DNA of 64,000 bases from Amborella trichopoda. Its lineage: Eukaryota; Streptophyta; Magnoliopsida; Amborellales; Amborellaceae. Each line of letters begins with the position of its first letter. Positions within the stretch are counted from its first letter, which is position 1. The notes under the pieces were generated by a model, which ran no database searches, was not told the origin of the DNA, and saw nothing but the letters and a program-made list of their open reading frames with translations. The position numbers and the translations under genes were made by a program. The stretch covers positions 1,267,822 through 1,331,821 of the forward strand of contig NW_006500347.1 in NCBI RefSeq assembly GCF_000471905.2. The letters are read 5' to 3'. Below are positions 1 through 10,522 of the stretch, piece by piece.

Positions 1-640
1 ATAAATTTGGAGCAAATATTTGAGAGTATAATGTTTCTGAATTTTAATATCCAATAAAGGAAGGTTGCTTTAACTTAACCTACTTCATGAATGCATTTTT
101 TCCTTTATTTTATTTATTTTTGTGGCACCTATGCTGGCTTTCAGTTCGAGGGGGCCGTTCTGCGCGGGAAAGTATACACTTTAGGAGTAGCAATGGGTCG
201 GGTCGGGGCGCACCTATCGTTTCCGTCCGTGTTAATTTTTTATTGTAAAACTTATGATTTGAAAGGAAAGCTTACAAATATGGTAGGAAAGTAAAACTAA
301 GGAAAGTAAAAGTAGAATGGCATTAGAAAATAAGAAAAATGGGAAACTTAGCCGTGAAATTATTTTATATAAAAATGAAAAATTAGCTATAAAGTATTTT
401 TTAAGCATAAAAATATACACTTGAGAATTTCAATTTTAAAAAAATTGAAAGAATAAAATTGGTATCTTATTTTTTTATATTTCTTATATTTCTAGTTCGT
501 ATAACATAAATTTTTTCTATTTATTTAATAGATAATAAAATATAAAAGTAAAAAATATTTGAAAGACTAAATATTTTTTAATTAAATTCTAATTTTTAGA
601 ATTTAAATATTAGAAACTGGTTTGGTATTTTTAAATATTT
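1..640. other. AT-rich intergenic DNA, no gene seen
   Basis: No open frame here resembles a known protein. The only notable part is a short GC-richer patch near 130-230, where a 67-codon frame opens that has no recognisable motif. The rest is A/T-rich with scattered poly-A and poly-T runs. Confidence 0.5.
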
Positions 641-644
641 TTTA

Positions 645-1672
645 GTTTTTATAAAAGAAAAATTACGTACATATCCGTTATAATTTGCGTTATTACAAAA
701 CTATCTAATAGTTTCCGTTATTATTTATCTTTCCTTTTTTTAATGTCATAATCGAATTTTTTTAAATTCAATTTTTGAACAACTGAATTCTCTCTCTATG
801 TCCTTCTTTCACTCATGCTTTACCCTATGTTCGTTCTCTCTACATACATTACATTGGCTGTGTTTAAACTCTTCCATATGTTTATCAATTCTCTCTATAC
901 CTTCTATTGGGTGGGTCTAAAGTCTTGTTTATATTCATCCATTCGCTATCTATACATTATATTGGGTGGGTTTATATTCTTCTTATGTTTATCTATTCTC
1001 TCGCTTGAAGGTTCTATTTTTCAATTGATTTGTAATTGGAACAGAGAAATTGTATAAACATATAGAAGAGTTTAAACCCAAATGTAATGTATAGAGAGAG
1101 AATGGATAAACATAGGGAAGAATTTAAACCCACCCAATGTAATGTATAGAGAGAATGGATGAAGATAGGGAAGAGTTTAAAGAGAAAATACAGGTAAAAC
1201 GTGGTGAAAGAACGGTATAGAGAGAGAATTTGGTTGTTCAAAATTTGAATTTAAAATAATTTGATTAGTCGATAGAGAGAGAATACGTAGAGGACCTACG
1301 AGAGAGAAAAAAAATTACGGTGATTGAAATCTTCCGTTCTTCAACAACCAAAAATTTTAGATTTTCAGTTTCTAAAAAACCGAAATTGGCATGATTTCGA
1401 TTGTTGCGGTTGTTCAATAATTGAAAAAGGGGAAATTCATATAGAGAGAATACATAGAGGAATTTTGAATTTTTTATTTTTCAAAAATGATTTTACAACT
1501 GAAAATCCATTGAATTGGGTTGTTCAACAACTGAAAAAAGGTAAAATTATCTTTTAAAAAAAAAAATTTCTTTATGACATGAAAAGAACGGATAGATAGG
1601 AAATAACAAAAACTATTCGGTAGTTTTGTATAACAGATATATTCGTAATTTTTCCTTTTATAAAATAACAAA
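645..1672. repeat. Foldback (long inverted-repeat) element, about 1 kb
   Basis: The left end near 650-720 (TATAAAAGAAAAATTACG, then TATCCGTTATAA) reads as the reverse complement of the right end near 1600-1670. Inside, the stretch with TGGGTGGGTTTA and ACATTACATTGG around 840-990 is mirrored around 1060-1180 by AATGTAATGTATAGAGAG. This gives a stem-loop of about 1 kb with no coding capacity, consistent with a non-autonomous foldback or MITE-like transposon. A related end is present near 33.6-33.7 kb. I could not define a target-site duplication. The short frames inside are by-products of the inverted repeat. Confidence 0.55.
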
Positions 1673-1780
1673 ATTTAGTAAAAATTAAAAACACTCATAA
1701 AAATTTCACAAAAATTTTAAAATTCAATTAATTGAAAGATGCTGATGAAAAAATATGGTTATCAAAACACACTCATTTCT

Positions 1781-1905
1781 GATAGGGCTGGGAAGGGGTC
1801 AAGTCGGGTCCGAACCTAGACATAGCCTGAAAATACATACATGGGACCCTGACCCCATATTTAAATTTATTTTGAGGACCCGGATCTAGACCTGACGGAT
1901 TATAC
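1781..1905. repeat. GGGTC/GACCC-rich dispersed repeat
   Basis: This is a GC-rich island of short GGGTC and GACCC words (for example GGGTCAAGTCGGGTCCG) in AT-rich DNA. Similar islands occur at 3566-3735 and 23670-23770. The pattern resembles non-autonomous transposon ends common in plant genomes, but I cannot set the ends or assign a superfamily. Confidence 0.35.
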
Positions 1906-2069
1906 ATAGAAAAAAAAGTAGCTAAAAATTAAAAATTACCTAATAACATGTACCTAAAATTACTAAAAAATATGAAAATTTACCAAAAACATATAAGCAA
2001 AATTATATTGTACTCAACAAATTTTGAATACTTCTATGGCCTTGTTTTGTACATGAAGCATTTTTTTTA

Positions 2070-2432
2070 GGGTGCGGTTTTTATAGAGCCGAGGCTCTAA
2101 ACAATCAAAGTCAAGCGCGCATTCAAATATTGTCGAGAAATGTGGTTTCAATACTGGAAATATTTGTGATAGCCTTAAAAGTATTTTCATCTTTAATTAT
2201 AAAATTTAAAGTTTCAAAATAAGTGTAGATTGAGCACATCTATAAAATCTTGAAAATTGACTGTTAAAAAATGCGTTAGAAGATGCACTATTTCCAATAC
2301 TTAAAATCCATTTTCTTTATGTCCGTGTTTCTTTATGTTGAGATGATCATTTGAGGATATTTGGGCATCAAAATAGCCTCTTCTAGTGAAATTTTTTGGG
2401 TGGGTTTAAAGCCTCAGCTCTATACAAACGTT
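2070..2432. repeat. MITE family Y copy (GAGCC/GGCTC termini)
   Basis: The element runs from GGGTGCGGTTTTTATAGAGC to a right end reading CCTCAGCTCTATACAAACG. The ends are inverted repeats of each other (TATAGAGC...GAGGCTCTAAAC). The middle holds the family hallmark, an imperfect palindrome around TGAGATGATCATTTGAGGA. At least fifteen further copies or fragments lie in this window. It is about 360 bp with no coding content, so a MITE is the best description; the superfamily is not determined. Confidence 0.65.
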
Positions 2433-3565
2433 TTCTTTTCTTTTTTTAATAAGTGTATTTTTTTTAAGGGTGCAACATCACTTGTATAAAGCACATTAGT
2501 GGTATTTAATACTCTATATGAATGATGGCACACCCCATGTAGATGACATTATACTTCTTTTAATGACTAAAATACTCTTATTAAAAAAAACCCCACGTAC
2601 AAAACAATGGTATATAAGTGTCCAAATTTGTTGAGTATGATGATAAATTACTCCATAGTGTAAACGCCCTAACATAACCCTTTAGATAGAGATGACACAC
2701 TCCTTTATCTTATGTATATCATAGATAGTAAATTACTATGAAAGAATACAAGTGTAGATAGAAGAATACCCATGCAAAGAGAAAATTTTAGGAAATTTTT
2801 TCTAAAATTTCAAATTAATAAATTTTTTTGATATTATATTAATCTTATGGGGCAAGTAGCTTTGTCTTTCATTATATGTGAATTGTGAAGCATGAATGTC
2901 ATTATATGTGAATTGTGAAGCATGAATGGAGATAATAGTCCAAGAATTCTAGGGAGAGCGTCTTTGATCACCCATATATGCAAAGTAGATTTACGTTGAG
3001 TTTAACTACAGCTTTTAACAACTACTGTTGATATTTTCGACTTATTTCATTAATGTATTGTTTTATATTATTTGAATATAATTTCCTATAATTTTTCTAT
3101 TAACTTTTTATTGTTTATTTTCATTTATCTATTATTTTTTATTGTTCTCTATGTTCATATTTTTGTAATTATATTATTTTTGGGTATTTACTCTCGCCAG
3201 TCTATGAAGCTCAATGAACATATTCATCTTTTTAGGTAGGTTGTCATATTTTAATTAATTTTTCAAATGTTACTACTTCATGTGAATAGTAGACCTCGAG
3301 TGAGATTGTAATAGAAAAACCTTGCTACTTGAAAAATAATTTCACAATCACATATTCTATACATTTTTTTGGTTCACAATTTTATTGTGAGAATTATTTT
3401 CTTTAGAATACCTAATATGACATCTCATAATTTCTAATAAATTTCATGTTCAAAAAATTGTATTTGTTATTTTTGAAATTTTGAACTGAGGAAAATTTTG
3501 TACTTTTTATTTGATGCTTGATGTTTTAAATAAAATATATAAATACTAATGTTTCATCAACAACT
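2433..3565. other. Intergenic, no gene seen; 30-bp tandem duplication at 2869-2928
   Basis: This AT-rich DNA has no supported coding frame. At 2869-2928 a 30-base unit beginning TCATTATATGTGAATTGTG occurs twice in tandem with perfect or near-perfect identity. Confidence 0.5.
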
Positions 3566-3735
3566 AGGGCTAAGAATTTACCTTGACTTGACTTGAGACC
3601 CCAATGACCCGACCTGGTCGAGGTTCGAGTATGGGTTTAAGAATTGGACTCGGCGGGTCGGGTTCTTGTCCAAGATTTGGACCCAAATAGTAAATCATGT
3701 CGGGTTTGGGTATTGGTGGACCCGACCTAGTTATT
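3566..3735. repeat. GGGTC/GACCC-rich dispersed repeat
   Basis: This is a second island of GACCCGACC and GGCGGGTCGGG words, similar to those at 1781 and 23670. Its ends are not resolved. The 65-codon frame that starts inside it has no recognisable domain. Confidence 0.35.
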
Positions 3736-3834
3736 CTAATATGTTATAAATTACTTTTTATTTACAAATTAAATAAGGTTATATATATTAATAGGTATGC
3801 TTTTTTAAGTTTTTTTTTTAATATATATATGTGG

Positions 3835-4303
3835 GAAAAGATCTCGTCAGCCCATGGGCAGACAACTATAGTGTCAACCAACTGCCCAAATTGAATCTGG
3901 GCTCAATCTAATGGCCACGACTTTATTTCGTATTTGAATTTTCATTTTTTTTATACAAATCCAAATCACTTAAAATTTTAAGCGTCCATACTTAATAACT
4001 AATATAATCTAATAAAAATATTTAAAAACTAAATCAAAAAATATAAATTGACCATACTACGCCCAAAATGTTTTGGTGGTAGTTTGATCAATTTATATTT
4101 TGCTAATTGTTTTTTATATATTTTTATTAGGTGCTCTTTGACGAGTAGAATGTAACCCTAAATTTTCAAGTAATTTGAATTTGTAGAAAAAAATATAAAA
4201 ATTCAAATACGAAATAAGGTTGTGACCATCAGATCGGCCCAGATTCAATATAGACTATTGGTTAATACTGTAGCAGTCAGCTCGTAAGCTGACAACATCG
4301 ATT

Positions 4304-4312
<9 letters not shown>
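3835..4312. repeat. MITE family W copy (long inverted repeats)
   Basis: The left arm (near 3850-3960, containing TTGAATCTGGGCTCAATC and TTTCGTATTTGAATTTT) is the reverse complement of the right arm (near 4190-4270). The centre near 4040-4105 is a near-perfect palindrome (AAATATAAATTGACCATACT against GTTTGATCAATTTATATTTT). A second copy with the same internal palindrome lies at 29034-29505. About 475 bp, non-coding, so a foldback MITE. It abuts the TA repeat that precedes the assembly gap. Confidence 0.65.
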
Positions 4313-4348
<36 letters not shown>

Positions 4349-5094
4349 NNNNNNNNNNNNNNNNNNNNNNNNNNNNNNNNNNNNNNNNNNNNNNNNNNNN
4401 NNNNNNNNNNNNNNNNNNNNNNNNNNNNNNNNNNNNNNNNNNNNNNNNNNNNNNNNNNNNNNNNNNNNNNNNNNNNNNNNNNNNNNNNNNNNNNNNNNNN
4501 NNNNNNNNNNNNNNNNNNNNNNNNNNNNNNNNNNNNNNNNNNNNNNNNNNNNNNNNNNNNNNNNNNNNNNNNNNNNNNNNNNNNNNNNNNNNNNNNNNNN
4601 NNNNNNNNNNNNNNNNNNNNNNNNNNNNNNNNNNNNNNNNNNNNNNNNNNNNNNNNNNNNNNNNNNNNNNNNNNNNNNNNNNNNNNNNNNNNNNNNNNNN
4701 NNNNNNNNNNNNNNNNNNNNNNNNNNNNNNNNNNNNNNNNNNNNNNNNNNNNNNNNNNNNNNNNNNNNNNNNNNNNNNNNNNNNNNNNNNNNNNNNNNNN
4801 NNNNNNNNNNNNNNNNNNNNNNNNNNNNNNNNNNNNNNNNNNNNNNNNNNNNNNNNNNNNNNNNNNNNNNNNNNNNNNNNNNNNNNNNNNNNNNNNNNNN
4901 NNNNNNNNNNNNNNNNNNNNNNNNNNNNNNNNNNNNNNNNNNNNNNNNNNNNNNNNNNNNNNNNNNNNNNNNNNNNNNNNNNNNNNNNNNNNNNNNNNNN
5001 NNNNNNNNNNNNNNNNNNNNNNNNNNNNNNNNNNNNNNNNNNNNNNNNNNNNNNNNNNNNNNNNNNNNNNNNNNNNNNNNNNNNNNNNNNNNNN

Positions 5095-5129
<35 letters not shown>
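4306..5129. repeat. (TA)n microsatellite interrupted by a 746-base assembly gap
   Basis: An uninterrupted TA repeat covers about 4306-4346. Unknown bases fill 4349-5094, and another TA repeat covers about 5097-5127. The missing sequence cannot be described. Reading frames that span this stretch are artefacts of the TA repeat (alternating Tyr-Ile) and the Ns. In other plants, florendovirus-type integrations are often found beside TA-rich simple repeats, which makes this flank informative. Confidence 0.8.
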
Positions 5130-5130
<1 letters not shown>

Positions 5131-5131
<1 letters not shown>

Positions 5132-5205
5132 AATAGGGAAAATATATAATGAGACCATTTACCTTTAGTACAAGGTGGTCACAATTAATTTTGACCATTG
5201 GATGG
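5131..5205 (+). repeat. Left arm of MITE family X, cut by the viral insertion
   Basis: The stretch with ATGAGACCATTTACCTTTAG followed by ACAAGGTGGTCACAATTAA matches the reverse complement of the right end of the complete element at 63484-63712, and the copy at 26400-26625. Its mirror image lies at 20458-20524, directly beyond the other end of the viral dimer. Viral homology starts at about 5206. The simplest reading is that viral DNA integrated inside a small host MITE. Confidence 0.6.
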
Positions 5206-5217
5206 AATAGGGGCACC

Positions 5218-6345
5218 ATGGACAGACAAATAAAAAATATCAATACTAATAAAGGAAAAGAGAAGATGGATATTGTTCCATCAAGACCTATGATAACTCT
5301 TTCAAAAACGCCAAACCAGCTTCTAAGACAACAAGCCAAAGAGGTTGTCTCCTCTCCTAGCCCAGTCAGAGTTCCTAATACAGAAAAATATTTTTTTGTA
5401 GAAACAACTTTTGTGATAGATATGATTATAGAAGATGAGCATTGGGCTCTAGACCCGCTTATTATTGCCAATCAATACCTAATAAATAACTTGAATCCCT
5501 CTAATGGCAATAAAACGAGGAAATGGTATGAAGCAATACTTCTGGAAACAAGTTCTATTACCTTGGTACATTTCTACCAAAGGAATACTAATATAATAGC
5601 CTATTCAAAGTTCCATGTCAGAAAAATAATATCTTATAAAGAGTGGGGCGTAGACCCCATGAGAAGCAGAAAATTGCAAGCACCAGAGATCAACAACAAA
5701 TATTATAAATATTCCGAATATATTGATGCATGGCATAAAGTTTTCTCCTTTCAGATTAATAATAACTCTCATTCTTGGTTTATACAGATAAAAGTCCTTA
5801 TTACGGAAAAACTTCCTAATTGTTTCAGGTATTGGTTTCAGATCTGGGGATCTGGAATAGAAATCCTTCCTCCAAAAATACAAGCCTCCCAAACCAAATT
5901 TGCAAAATACAATGATAATGATCCCCAACTAAATCACCATTTATATTTCATGGCAATATATCAGATTCCTTGCATTATGAAGTGGAACTATGCAATATCA
6001 GAAAATCTTACCAATGATTTTGAATACATCCCTAAATTGCGAAAAAGAATATGGATTAAATGGTGGGATGTTTATGAAAATAAACTTATTGACCCAGAAA
6101 ATATTAAACTTAAAAAAATCCCAATTGATTTACCAGAAGAAGTCCCAAATAGTTTTGCAGAATATATCAATAAGATGAAGAAACAAAATCCGAAGGCAAC
6201 AAAAGAAGAACTGAAAAAATAGTTACTACAAATATTTGAAGAAGAAGAAGAATCAATGTCAACTTCATCTCAAAATGACGAAGATTTTGCCATTGAGAAT
6301 AAAGATTGCGAACTAATCCAACCAATAATAGACTTCTCTCAATAA
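5218..6345 (+). pseudogene. Viral ORF2, unknown function (nonsense mutation)
   Basis: This frame starts at the ATG inside GGGGCACCATGGACAGACA, beside the point where RNase H ends in the circular map. It runs about 334 codons to an in-frame TAG at 6220 and then on to a TAA at 6343, giving about 375 codons in all. The protein is basic and rich in Lys, Ile and Asn, with several Trp residues. It has no zinc finger, protease or polymerase motif that I can see. The C-terminal tail is acidic and Ser/Glu-rich. An equivalent ORF exists in the minus copy (18418-19567), where the TAG is not present but other breaks are. A second ORF downstream of RT-RNase H is known from florendoviruses, where its function is unknown. 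The upstream Met at 5149 lies in host MITE sequence and is not used here. Confidence 0.6.
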
Positions 6346-6384
6346 GACAACGGAGAAGAGCTCGGCCCGATCCATCAATAAGAA

Positions 6385-6710
6385 TATCTTTGATACCAGA
6401 TGTCTGCAACCTAGAAGATGTTGTCTGCCACCTAGAAAATGTTGTCTGCCACCTGTGAGATGATGTTACGGCACGAATAATGACCAAAGCCACCTGTTGA
6501 ATCCGCCAAAAGAAATACTATAGAAGATGTCTTTGTCGACATATCCGCCAAAAGAAATACTATAGAAGATGCCTTTGCCGACATATTCGCCAAAAGAAAT
6601 ACTGTAGAAGATGCCTTTGCCGACATATCCGCCAAAAGAAATACTGTAGAAGATGCCTTTGCCGACATATCCGCTAAAAGAAATACTGTAGAAGATGCCC
6701 TTGCCAACAA
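6385..6710 (+). promoter_or_regulatory. Viral promoter upstream repeats (5 x 42 bp)
   Basis: Five tandem 42-base units fill 6501-6710. Each contains CCGCCAAAAGAAATACT and GAAGATGCCTTTGCCGACAT. The second part closely resembles a word in the upstream region of the cauliflower mosaic virus 35S promoter (GATGCCTCTGCCGACA). Just before, at 6400-6455, a shorter unit with TTGTCTGCCACCTAGAA repeats three times. The block lies 110 bases upstream of a TATA box, so an enhancer role in pregenomic RNA transcription is likely but inferred. The minus copy has four 42-bp units. A 92-codon minus-strand frame across the repeats is an artefact of the 14-codon period. Confidence 0.65.
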
Positions 6711-6822
6711 CTTTATGCCACTATTCCTCAGCTTTATGTCATTATATCACTATTCTTCAGCTTTAAGTCACACCGTTTGAAGCTGACATTCAAATCAAAT
6801 AAGTCTTTGGCGTCCGAAGATT

Positions 6823-6829
6823 ATATAAG
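6823..6829 (+). promoter_or_regulatory. TATA box of the viral pregenomic RNA promoter
   Basis: TATATAAG sits about 110 bases downstream of the 42-bp repeats. It is followed by a short sequence (AGAGCCTTCCTCATTTGAAG) reminiscent of the 35S start region. Transcription would begin near 6850-6860. The minus copy keeps the same box at 17950-17956. Confidence 0.6.
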
Positions 6830-6894
6830 AAAGAGCCTTCCTCATTTGAAGATCATCGAGAAAAACCAGAGAGATCTTCCCCGCTAAGCGCCTA

Positions 6895-7056
6895 AAGTCA
6901 TTACTCTCTCTTTCTGAGTTATTACTCTCTCTGAGTCATTACTCTCTCTCTCTCTGAGTCATTACTCTCTCTTTCTGAGTTCTTACTCTCTCTGAGTCAT
7001 TACTCCCTCTCTGAGTCATTACTCTATCTCTTTCTGAGCCATTACTCTCTCACTTT
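6895..7056 (+). repeat. Viral leader repeats (GAGTCATTACTCTCT, eight units)
   Basis: Eight imperfect units of GAGTCATTACTCTCT with variable CT-rich spacers lie just downstream of the predicted start of the viral RNA. The minus copy has only four (17805-17882), so the array has expanded or contracted between copies. The unit contains TGAGTCA, a bZIP/AP-1-like word, but a binding role is speculation. Confidence 0.6.
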
Positions 7057-7294
7057 CATTAAGTCTTTTCATTTTCTTGCCATACTTAAGCTGTATATCA
7101 GATGGAATACAAATCCTTACCGAATCTCCCTTAAAATGTGTAAGATACTGTATGTATGATTGTAATTTTTCAACCCTACCGAGCTACTGTCTGGAGGAGA
7201 GGAAACTTTTTTTCAAGCTACTGCAAGTGTGTAATGTGAGTATTTTAGCTTTGCTATAATCTTCTTAGTATCAAGTGTATATTTTTAATATGCA

Positions 7295-7300
7295 AATAAA
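7295..7300 (+). terminator. Viral poly(A) signal AATAAA
   Basis: AATAAA lies about 440 bases downstream of the predicted transcription start and upstream of the tRNA primer site. This is the order expected for a caulimovirid, whose pregenomic RNA is terminally redundant. The same signal is at 17559-17564 in the minus copy. Use is inferred from position only. Confidence 0.5.
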
Positions 7301-7480
7301 GTTTGTTTTAAGGGTTAAAGTTAGAGACATTACTTATACTAATTGGATTCTTTTAGATATTTCTCCTTTATCTATATTTATCCTGATACTCGTACTGTTA
7401 TATACAGGTTTTGTTAGACTGTTTATATAAATAATAGAATTAATATTCATACGACTTCTATTTTAGATCTTGGGTTAGTT

Positions 7481-7498
7481 TGGTATCAGAGCCATAAG
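7481..7498 (+). promoter_or_regulatory. Met-tRNA primer binding site of the viral genome
   Basis: TGGTATCAGAGCCATAAG matches the complement of the 3' end of plant initiator Met-tRNA (TGGTATCAGAGC...), the conserved minus-strand primer site of Caulimoviridae. It lies downstream of the poly(A) signal and about 190 bases upstream of the movement-protein ATG. The minus copy has one change (TGGTATTAGAGCC). Confidence 0.8.
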
Positions 7499-7690
7499 TT
7501 TTATCAGTGGTGAACTGAACGTTGATAATAATATCCCAAAAGTTAACAACTTGTAAAATTTACCTTTCAAGGGTAAGTCCGAGAGTTGAGACCAAAGTCG
7601 CCCTTACCCGTATTACCATTTAAGGCCAGAAGAGCCGTCAAGGTACTAGGGACGTAAGAGGTTGACTCGAGTACTCATCCGTTACCCTAA

Positions 7691-8401
7691 ATGAAAAATT
7701 TTATTAGGACGTTATCCAATAGGACATTATTATCATCCAACAGTACACTAAGGATAAAAATTAAAGAAGAAATAATAATTGATATTATTGAAAAGCAAGT
7801 ACATAATTGGAATATCCCAAAAGTTCCTATAACAGATATTTATAAAAAGGGAACTTTTGAGTTGAGATCTAGCTACACTATTACAACTGTTGAACAAAGT
7901 TTTTCTGTTAATAGTAATCAAGAAAGCTTCCAACTTCTATCTAATAAAATAATTCAAACACATAAAGATAAGGATTATAAATATTTACATATAGGCCTAA
8001 TACAGATAGCGGTAAAATCCATCACCAGATTAGGATTAAATAACTCTATACTATTATGCCTTAGAGATAGTAGACATAATAGGTTTTCAGATTCTTTACT
8101 AGGGTTAGTAGAGTCCAGTCTTTGCAGTGATCCTGTGTATTTCAATTGTTTTCCCAATTTCTCGGTCTCTTTAACTGATCCTAATCTTCTTAAAGTCCTA
8201 ACTCTAAACATAAAAACCCAAGGATTTGATATGAATCCAGGATCTCAAAACATAGCTTTAATATATAGAATTTGTTATAAAATAATGAATACTTTGAATC
8301 CTAATGTCCTCCAGATAGACACTAAGGGACAGACCGTATTTTTTCAGACAAATATTGAAAAATCAAACACGGTCATTCCTAGGTCAATAAATTGGTCCTA
8401 G
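7691..8401 (+). pseudogene. Caulimovirid movement protein domain (plus copy)
   Basis: This 236-codon frame opens at the first ATG after the primer site. It contains the hallmarks of the 30K-superfamily movement protein of plant pararetroviruses: a beta-rich core with YLHIGLIQIAVK, then LGLNNSILLCLRDSRH, VYFNCFPNFSVSLTDP and LTLNIKTQGFD. In the family this protein moves virus through plasmodesmata and is the N-terminal part of a polyprotein. The frame is cut by a TAG at 8399; at that codon the minus copy has no stop. Sequence with ORF1 character continues beyond the stop. Identification is strong; function is lost. Confidence 0.8.
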
Positions 8402-9560
8402 GTCATCCTCCTAAAACACTGGTCCATCCATAATGAGAATCAACAGTATAAGACTCCTATTAATAGAGAGCCAGACCAAATAGTTGAGCATCCTGATGGG
8501 GATATCGAAAAACAATTAAGTACAAACCGAAGGGCAAGATTGAATTTTACTGACGACGCCATAAAACCACGAAGACGAGTGCCTGTTCCTTCCAGACATT
8601 CTACTTCATCCATACAAAATAAACCCTTAATCCAATGATTGACAAGAGCAAACAGTAATATTTATATACCTGTTTATAAACCTTTTGATCCACGCCCATT
8701 TGGGAATGAACCAACATTCTCTGATCTTGATTTTAGTGTTCTGACTCTTCAAAAAGAAGAAAGAATAGATATAGAAGAACTTAAAAATGATTACCTTTCT
8801 GAAGATAATAAAGAAATAAGATATTGGTATCTGATCGAATTCCCGAAAGAATTATTAGATGCTTTTCATAAAAAATATAACAAGTTTATAAAATGCAGTA
8901 AACAGATGGTAGGATTCTTTGAATGGTTGAAAGCAATTCTTAAAGAGAAAAGAATTCTCATTCCTAATTTTGAATTAAATACAATAGAAAATCAATATCA
9001 AACCTTCCATAATATAGAAGCGGAAGAAATACAGAGTATACATCCCTCCAGAGAGAAGTCTCCACATAAAAGGAATATTAAAAGATAAACCTGAAACTAA
9101 GGCTTCCCCATATAAAATGATTCCTAACGAGCATGGCCATAAACTAGAAAGAATTCCCCACATAATAGAACAAAATAATTTTACCAACCTTTACGTACAG
9201 TCTATTGGTAAACAGACTACCCGAATAAAAAGTATAGTAACCAAAACCCAGCCTATTGAAGAAAAAAAGAAGGCAATCTTATTCAATCCTCCTCCAGAAA
9301 TAAATGAAGAGAGGTTTAGTCTAAAAGGAATTAAGAAAAAAGAGGAGAACAAAGAGTTGGTTGATGAACTTATAAAAAAATTATCCCAATTAAGCTCAAA
9401 GGATAAAAAGGGAAAATGAATCACACTTTAAGCTGAAGCTATGGTACTTCAAGAAGATCCGATAAATGAGGAGATACAAGATATGGAAAAATCTTTTAAA
9501 ACCAATAATATCTATGATATCAATAGATTAGACTACAGAAGAAAATGGAGGTTTACGGAG
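8402..9560 (+). pseudogene. Viral ORF1 linker between movement and coat proteins (plus copy, broken)
   Basis: This continues the polyprotein. Two readable pieces, 8639-9088 (149 codons) and 9117-9419 (100 codons), are in different frames. They correspond to one uninterrupted 284-codon frame in the minus copy (16118-15264). The protein is rich in Lys, Glu, Ile and Asn and includes a run with FFEWLKAILKEKRI and a basic stretch (KKKEENKELVDEL). There are further stops near 9418 and 9430. No enzymatic motif is visible; it is probably a structural or spacer part of the capsid precursor. Confidence 0.6.
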
Positions 9561-9561
9561 A

Positions 9562-10510
9562 ATGTATCATACTAGACCAACCCCGGTAGATATACAGTTT
9601 GTGGAAGATTTGATCTCTAGTACTGTATCTTACTCGGGAAGAACAATAGTCAATTGGAATATAGATGGAATGTCGGACCATCAGATATTAGATACTATGA
9701 AACATATGACCATATATGCCTCTGCCTGTAAGATAGCCGGAAATCATGATCAAGAAGTAGCAAAAGCTATTGTTTATGGATTCACTGGATGGCTAAGAGG
9801 TTGGTGGGATTTCCACATGAGTGAAACCTCTAAAACCCAAATATTGAATGCTACCAGACAGTGGGTAGTTAAAAATGAATTTAATCAGGATATACCTCAT
9901 AGCGAAAGTGACGCTATCAACACTCTTATCTATATTATAACACTCCATTTTATAGGAAGTACTTCTTTATTAGATGCCAGGACAGAAGATCTATTATTTA
10001 ATCTAAGATGTCCAACACTATCTGACTATAAATGGGACAAAGATGCTTTCTTTTCCCGCCTGCTAACCCGAGAAGATATTAGTGCTGATCACTGGAAAGA
10101 AAAATTTATAGCAGGATTACCCTATTTGTTTGTTGAAATGGTTAAAACCAGATTGAAAGGAAAATATGGAGGAATAATTCCATAGTCTTCCTATACACTT
10201 GAGGAATTATCTGCAGAAATTTGTGCAGAAGGTCTTGCCCTATGTACTGATTTAAAATTAAGAAACAATTGGATAAACAAAGAATGACGGGCAAGAAAGA
10301 ATTAGGAGATTTTTGCGAACAGTTTGGCTATAATACTATCCCTTCTTCTGATAAATTATATAAGCGGAAAAATAAAAAATATAAATCTAAGAAAAATATG
10401 AAAGAAAATTTACTAAAAAATTTGCCCCAAGAACAAATTTTAAAAAGGGCAAAAGAAAAATTCCAGTTTGTTATAACTGTGGAAAGGTAGGACATTATAA
10501 AAATAAATGT
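9562..10510 (+). pseudogene. Viral coat protein with CCHC zinc knuckle (plus copy, broken)
   Basis: The frame 9562-10185 carries a caulimovirid coat-protein core: an N-terminal part with DGMSDHQILDTMKHMT, a tryptophan-rich patch (FTGWLRGWWDFHMS), then WKEKFIAGLPYLFVE, a signature of the capsid C-terminal helices. A stop follows at 10183. The remaining C-terminus lies in other frames, with a basic region (KRKNKKYKSKKN). The nucleic-acid-binding zinc knuckle C-X2-C-X4-H-X4-C spans 10469-10510 (CYNCGKVGHYKNKC) and is intact at the residue level. A frameshift separates it from the upstream frame. Confidence 0.75.
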
Positions 10511-10522
10511 AAAATAAAAAAG

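Noticed and set aside
4245-5471. A 408-codon minus-strand open frame and shorter ones overlapping it
   Set aside because: It consists of Tyr-Ile from the TA repeat, 746 unknown bases and antisense viral ORF2 sequence. It is not a gene.
6432-6710. Regular 42-bp repeats considered as a CRISPR array or a repeat protein gene
   Set aside because: There are no spacers (the whole 42 bp is repeated), the genome is a plant's and the position is a viral promoter. The 14-codon periodic frame follows from 42 being divisible by three.
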